Assembly (NCBI RefSeq): GCF_008757455.1 | Contig: NZ_VCMV01000017.1 | Coordinates: 1 to 57,516, forward strand | From: Microvirga brassicacearum | GTDB lineage: Bacteria > Pseudomonadota > Alphaproteobacteria > Rhizobiales > Beijerinckiaceae | Length of the DNA: 57,516 bases | Direction of reading: 5' to 3' | Shown here: positions 54,325 to 57,516 of the stretch, in pieces | Layout of the letters: every line of letters starts with the position of its first letter | Numbering within the stretch: the stretch's first letter is position 1 | Position numbers and translations under genes: made by a program | The notes under the pieces: generated by a model | Database searches by the model: none | Told to the model about the DNA's origin: nothing | What the model saw: the letters and a program-made list of their open reading frames with translations, nothing else

Positions 54325-57291
54325 ATGCCCGCGCCCGTCCATTGGGGAGACGCGTTCTCCATCGAAGACACACATGCTGAGAGCATGAAGGACGTCAGCA
54401 TGACGGCGCTCGATGATGGTGGCTTCGTTGCCGTCTGGACACACACACAAAACAACAGCCTGTTCGCGAAGACATTCAACGCGGATGGAACTGCAAGGAC
54501 ATCCGCAACTCAAATTCCAGGCAGCACGAATCCGAACATCAACGGCGGGGACGTTACCGTGATGGCGGATGGAAGCTACGTGGTGAGCTGGGGGGAGAAC
54601 AACATCGATGGCACTCTCAAGGCTGCCATTTTCAGGGCTGACGGAACGCTTCTGCGGAACACCTTCCAACTGAACGGAGCAGCGTCGGCCTTCCAGGATA
54701 AAGTCGTCGTCGTGCCCCTGAAGGAGGGTGGCTTCATGGCGCTCTATAGTCGGGGCGCAGGAGACGGCGGCAGCGGGGCGGTTCTCGGGCGCACCTACGA
54801 CGCGCACGGAAATTTGATCAAGGACGAATTCATCGCGAACGGCACGACGGCCGGCAACCAGAATTGGCCGTCGGCGGCACACCTTCAGGACGGAAACATT
54901 GTCGTCGTTTATGCGGAATCAAGCGAGGCGTCCAACCTGACCATCAGGGCCCGCATTCTCAAGCCCGACGGAACCGCCGCGTACGCGTCCGAAATTGTTG
55001 TTCCGTCGCCGTCGTCTGGTCAAGAATACCTGTCGTCCGTCACGGCGCTGAGCAATGGACGCTTTGTTGTCGTATGGCACACAACCCTCGGTGATGACAT
55101 TCGCGCCCAGGTCTTTGCAGCCAATGGGGACAGGATCGGGGGCGAACTCACGGTCAACACAACGATTATCGACCGCCAGATCAATCCCGTCGTGTCGGCC
55201 CTCGCGGATGGTGGTTTCGCGGTCGCGTTTGAGGATCTGAGCGGAAATCCATCGCCACCGGAAGCAAACTACGACGTTCGCGTTGTCACCTTCAACGGAG
55301 CCGGCCAACGCGAAAGCAATGATGTCGTCGTTCATAACACGAGCGCGGGCTATCAGGGCCAGGCACACATCATGACCCTGGCCGACGGGCGGTTCGTCGT
55401 CGGGTGGACCCACGATGGGACGTTCAGTTCAGGGTCGTCAAACCGTGGCGCAATCTACGGTCAGATCTTCGACGCCCGCATTCAAGGTGTGACCATCAAT
55501 GGCACCGCAGCGAACGACCATTATGTCGGCAGCGCCTTCGGTGATCGGCTGGACGGCGGCGCCGGCAATGACCATCTCGTCGGCGGCGACGGGCACGACA
55601 TCCTCTATGCCGCCGCCGGGCGGGACATCATCGACGGCGGCGAGGGTGGCGACTACGTCGATTATGAGCGGTCCGAAACCGGCATCGGGCTCACGGTCGA
55701 TCTGCGCGATCAGACGAAGAACACCGGCGACGCCGCGGGCGATCACTATATCAGCATCGAACACGCCACGGGGACGCGCTGGGACGATGTCCTCTACGGG
55801 ACGGACGATCCCAACGAACTCTATGGTGGCCAAGGCTCGGATATTCTCGTCGGCCGCGATGGCGGCGACACGCTCGATGGTGGCGACGGCTTCGACTACG
55901 CGTCCTATGCCGATGCCAAGGGGGGCGTGTTCGCGCGACTGCGCACAGCAGGACCGGATCTGGCGCCGGATCTGAACGACAACGATGCGCTCGGCGATGT
56001 TTTCAATTCCATCGAAGGCCTGATCGGATCTGCTTTCGAAGACCACCTCTGGGGTGACGACGCCGCGAACGTGCTGATCGGCGGTGGGGACAACGACCAA
56101 CTTATTGGACGCGGCGGTTCCGATACCCTGGAAGGCGGCGCTGGGGGAGACGTTCATTCCGGCGGCGAGGGCATCGATTACGCGAGTTATGCCAACGCGA
56201 GCACAGGCGTCATGGCGGATCTGAGAAACAGGGTCACACTTCCTGAGCTTGTCTCCACGACCTTTGCTAGTTCGGGCGAGGCAGCAGGAGATGAGTATGA
56301 GCTTGTCGAAGGCCTGATCGGGTCCGCGTTTGCGGATGTGCTGACCGGCAACGAAATGGTCAACACGCTGTGGGGTGGGGCCGGTGATGACCGGCTCGAC
56401 GGCGGTTTTGGCGCCGATTGGATCGAGGGCGGTCTCGGCAACGACACTTACGTATTTGACGGCAGCGACAGCCTGGTGGAACGTGCGGGCGGCGGCACGG
56501 ATACTGTCGAGACGGGCATCGATTACACCCTTGGCGCCGAGTTCGAAGCGCTCGTCGCGACGGGCCTCGGTAACCTGGCGCTGACCGGCAACGCGCTGGC
56601 GAATGCGATCACGGGCAATGCCGGAGCCAACCGATTGAACGGCGATGCGGGAGCTGACACTCTCTCTGGCCTGGCTGGCAACGACACCTATTGGGCGGAG
56701 GCAGGTGACAGGGTGATCGAGACGGTTGGCGGCGGCGACGATACGGTGATCGCCTCGGCCTCCTACTCCGTCGGACCGGATGCTGAGGTGGAGGTGCTGA
56801 AACTGGCTCCTGCCTCATCCAAAGTCACATACGACCTCACGGGCTCGAACACCGCCAACCAGATCACCGGCCATGCCGGCAAGAACACGCTGAAGGGCTT
56901 GGGCGGCGACGACAAGATCTGGGGCAGCTTGGGCAACGACACCCTTTACGGCAACGGGGGCCGAGACACGTTCGTATTCGACACCAAGCCCGGGCGCACG
57001 AATATGGATGCGGTGAGGGATTTCCGCGTGAAGGACGACACAATTTGGCTCGACAACAAATACTTCTCGAAACTCGGCTCGAAAGGGTCAGAGATCAAAC
57101 CAGCGCTGTTGTCGAAAAGCGCATTCCATATCGGATCTGCTGCGCACGATGCCAGCGACCGGATCATCTACAACAACAAAAAGGGAATCCTCTACTACGA
57201 CGCTGACGGCGACGGAGCCAGAGCCGCGGTGCAGATCGCAACGGTTTCGAAGCACCTCAAGATGACCCACAAGGATTTCTACGTCATCTAA
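54325..57291 (+). CDS. large RTX-type calcium-binding protein with propeller-like N-terminus
   Basis: This 988-residue protein has no classical signal peptide. The first 390 residues contain seven repeats of a strand pattern centred on DGGFVAVW, DGSYVVSW, EGGFMALY, DGNIVVVY, NGRFVVVW, DGGFAVAF and DGRFVVGW, suggesting a seven-bladed beta-propeller. From about 395 on there are multiple RTX nonapeptides (GGxGxDxLx, such as GGAGNDHLVGGDGHD), which bind calcium and fold after secretion. The C-terminal end with aromatic/acidic DFYVI fits a type I secretion signal. No ABC exporter lies nearby. ATG 54325 has AGAGG seven bases upstream. Confidence 0.88.
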   Translation: MPAPVHWGDAFSIEDTHAESMKDVSMTALDDGGFVAVWTHTQNNSLFAKTFNADGTARTSATQIPGSTNPNINGGDVTVMADGSYVVSWGENNIDGTLKAAIFRADGTLLRNTFQLNGAASAFQDKVVVVPLKEGGFMALYSRGAGDGGSGAVLGRTYDAHGNLIKDEFIANGTTAGNQNWPSAAHLQDGNIVVVYAESSEASNLTIRARILKPDGTAAYASEIVVPSPSSGQEYLSSVTALSNGRFVVVWHTTLGDDIRAQVFAANGDRIGGELTVNTTIIDRQINPVVSALADGGFAVAFEDLSGNPSPPEANYDVRVVTFNGAGQRESNDVVVHNTSAGYQGQAHIMTLADGRFVVGWTHDGTFSSGSSNRGAIYGQIFDARIQGVTINGTAANDHYVGSAFGDRLDGGAGNDHLVGGDGHDILYAAAGRDIIDGGEGGDYVDYERSETGIGLTVDLRDQTKNTGDAAGDHYISIEHATGTRWDDVLYGTDDPNELYGGQGSDILVGRDGGDTLDGGDGFDYASYADAKGGVFARLRTAGPDLAPDLNDNDALGDVFNSIEGLIGSAFEDHLWGDDAANVLIGGGDNDQLIGRGGSDTLEGGAGGDVHSGGEGIDYASYANASTGVMADLRNRVTLPELVSTTFASSGEAAGDEYELVEGLIGSAFADVLTGNEMVNTLWGGAGDDRLDGGFGADWIEGGLGNDTYVFDGSDSLVERAGGGTDTVETGIDYTLGAEFEALVATGLGNLALTGNALANAITGNAGANRLNGDAGADTLSGLAGNDTYWAEAGDRVIETVGGGDDTVIASASYSVGPDAEVEVLKLAPASSKVTYDLTGSNTANQITGHAGKNTLKGLGGDDKIWGSLGNDTLYGNGGRDTFVFDTKPGRTNMDAVRDFRVKDDTIWLDNKYFSKLGSKGSEIKPALLSKSAFHIGSAAHDASDRIIYNNKKGILYYDADGDGARAAVQIATVSKHLKMTHKDFYVI

Positions 57292-57463
57292 GCCAGCCTG
57301 CCCGCTTTCTCATCTCGAAACGCTAGTGGTGAAATCCGACGCTTTGTATCCGAGACGGAATACCGCTTGGGTGGTTTGCCAATCGGGAAGAGGTCATCTC
57401 CTGCGCGCCACGATGTAGGGACGGCATCCTGGTGCGGCGAGGTCGTGCCGGGATCGCCGCTTC

Positions 57464-57510
57464 TCACCTCTCCCTCGAGGGAGAGGTCGGACCGCAGGTC
57501 CGGGTGAGGG
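57464..57510. repeat. compound palindromic intergenic element
   Basis: A perfect 18-bp palindrome CTCTCCCTCGAGGGAGAG (57468-57485) is followed by CGGACC-GCA-GGTCCG (57488-57502), all framed by CTCACC and GGTGAG. Such elements are common between genes in Hyphomicrobiales. It lies downstream of the RTX-type gene and may terminate its transcript. Confidence 0.7.
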
Positions 57511-57516
57511 GATGCG

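Overview
The window looks like chromosomal DNA from a GC-rich alphaproteobacterium, most likely order Hyphomicrobiales (Rhizobiales). The reasons are a DUF2865 protein, a psd-pssA pair behind an ATM1-type exporter, a citramalate synthase coupled to a GNAT gene, a NepR-like fragment, and intergenic hairpins of the kind found in rhizobial genomes. Genus cannot be decided from the sequence alone. All functional calls rest on reading translations and motifs by eye; no database search was run.

Region 1 (1-16.4 kb) is mostly housekeeping: a 176-bp tandem repeat, gltX, a DUF2865 protein, a CreA-like protein, cysS, a GNAT acetyltransferase overlapping cimA, an AraC regulator, a LOG-family protein, a LysM protein, an ATM1-type ABC exporter, psd, pssA, maf, yacG and tRNA-Phe. 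Region 2 (16.6-26.5 kb) carries a Fic toxin-antitoxin pair, a DUF2721 protein, an L,D-transpeptidase, a copA-cueR copper operon with a clear CueR box, an EEP-family hydrolase, a GST, a family-2 glycosyltransferase, a RidA-like protein, an Rnk/GreA-type protein and tRNA-Ser(GCU).

Region 3 (26.5-31.8 kb), after tRNA-Ser, looks accessory: an apparently chimeric ORF, two MFS transporters (one with a His-rich tail), a candidate 34-residue membrane peptide and a YqaA-family protein. Region 4 (31.9-37.6 kb) holds a GntR regulator, an orphan tricarboxylate-binding (Bug) protein, an aconitase-family enzyme and a divergent unknown protein with a Rossmann-like motif.

Region 5 (37.7-49.1 kb) is the most striking. 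A GntR regulator and a mandelate-racemase-type enzyme are divergent from an eight-gene operon: DoeB-like deacylase, complete Opp/Dpp-type ABC importer, M81 (MlrC-like) metallopeptidase, and a second enolase-superfamily enzyme. This reads as a self-contained uptake-and-catabolism system for an unidentified, probably amide-linked, carboxylate-bearing compound.

Region 6 (49.1-57.5 kb) is accessory: an IS6-type transposase remnant, an orphan NepR-like ORF, a UPF0114 membrane protein, a VWA-DnaJ pair, an exported histidine phosphatase, an exported dienelactone hydrolase, and a 988-residue protein with seven propeller-like repeats followed by RTX calcium-binding repeats.
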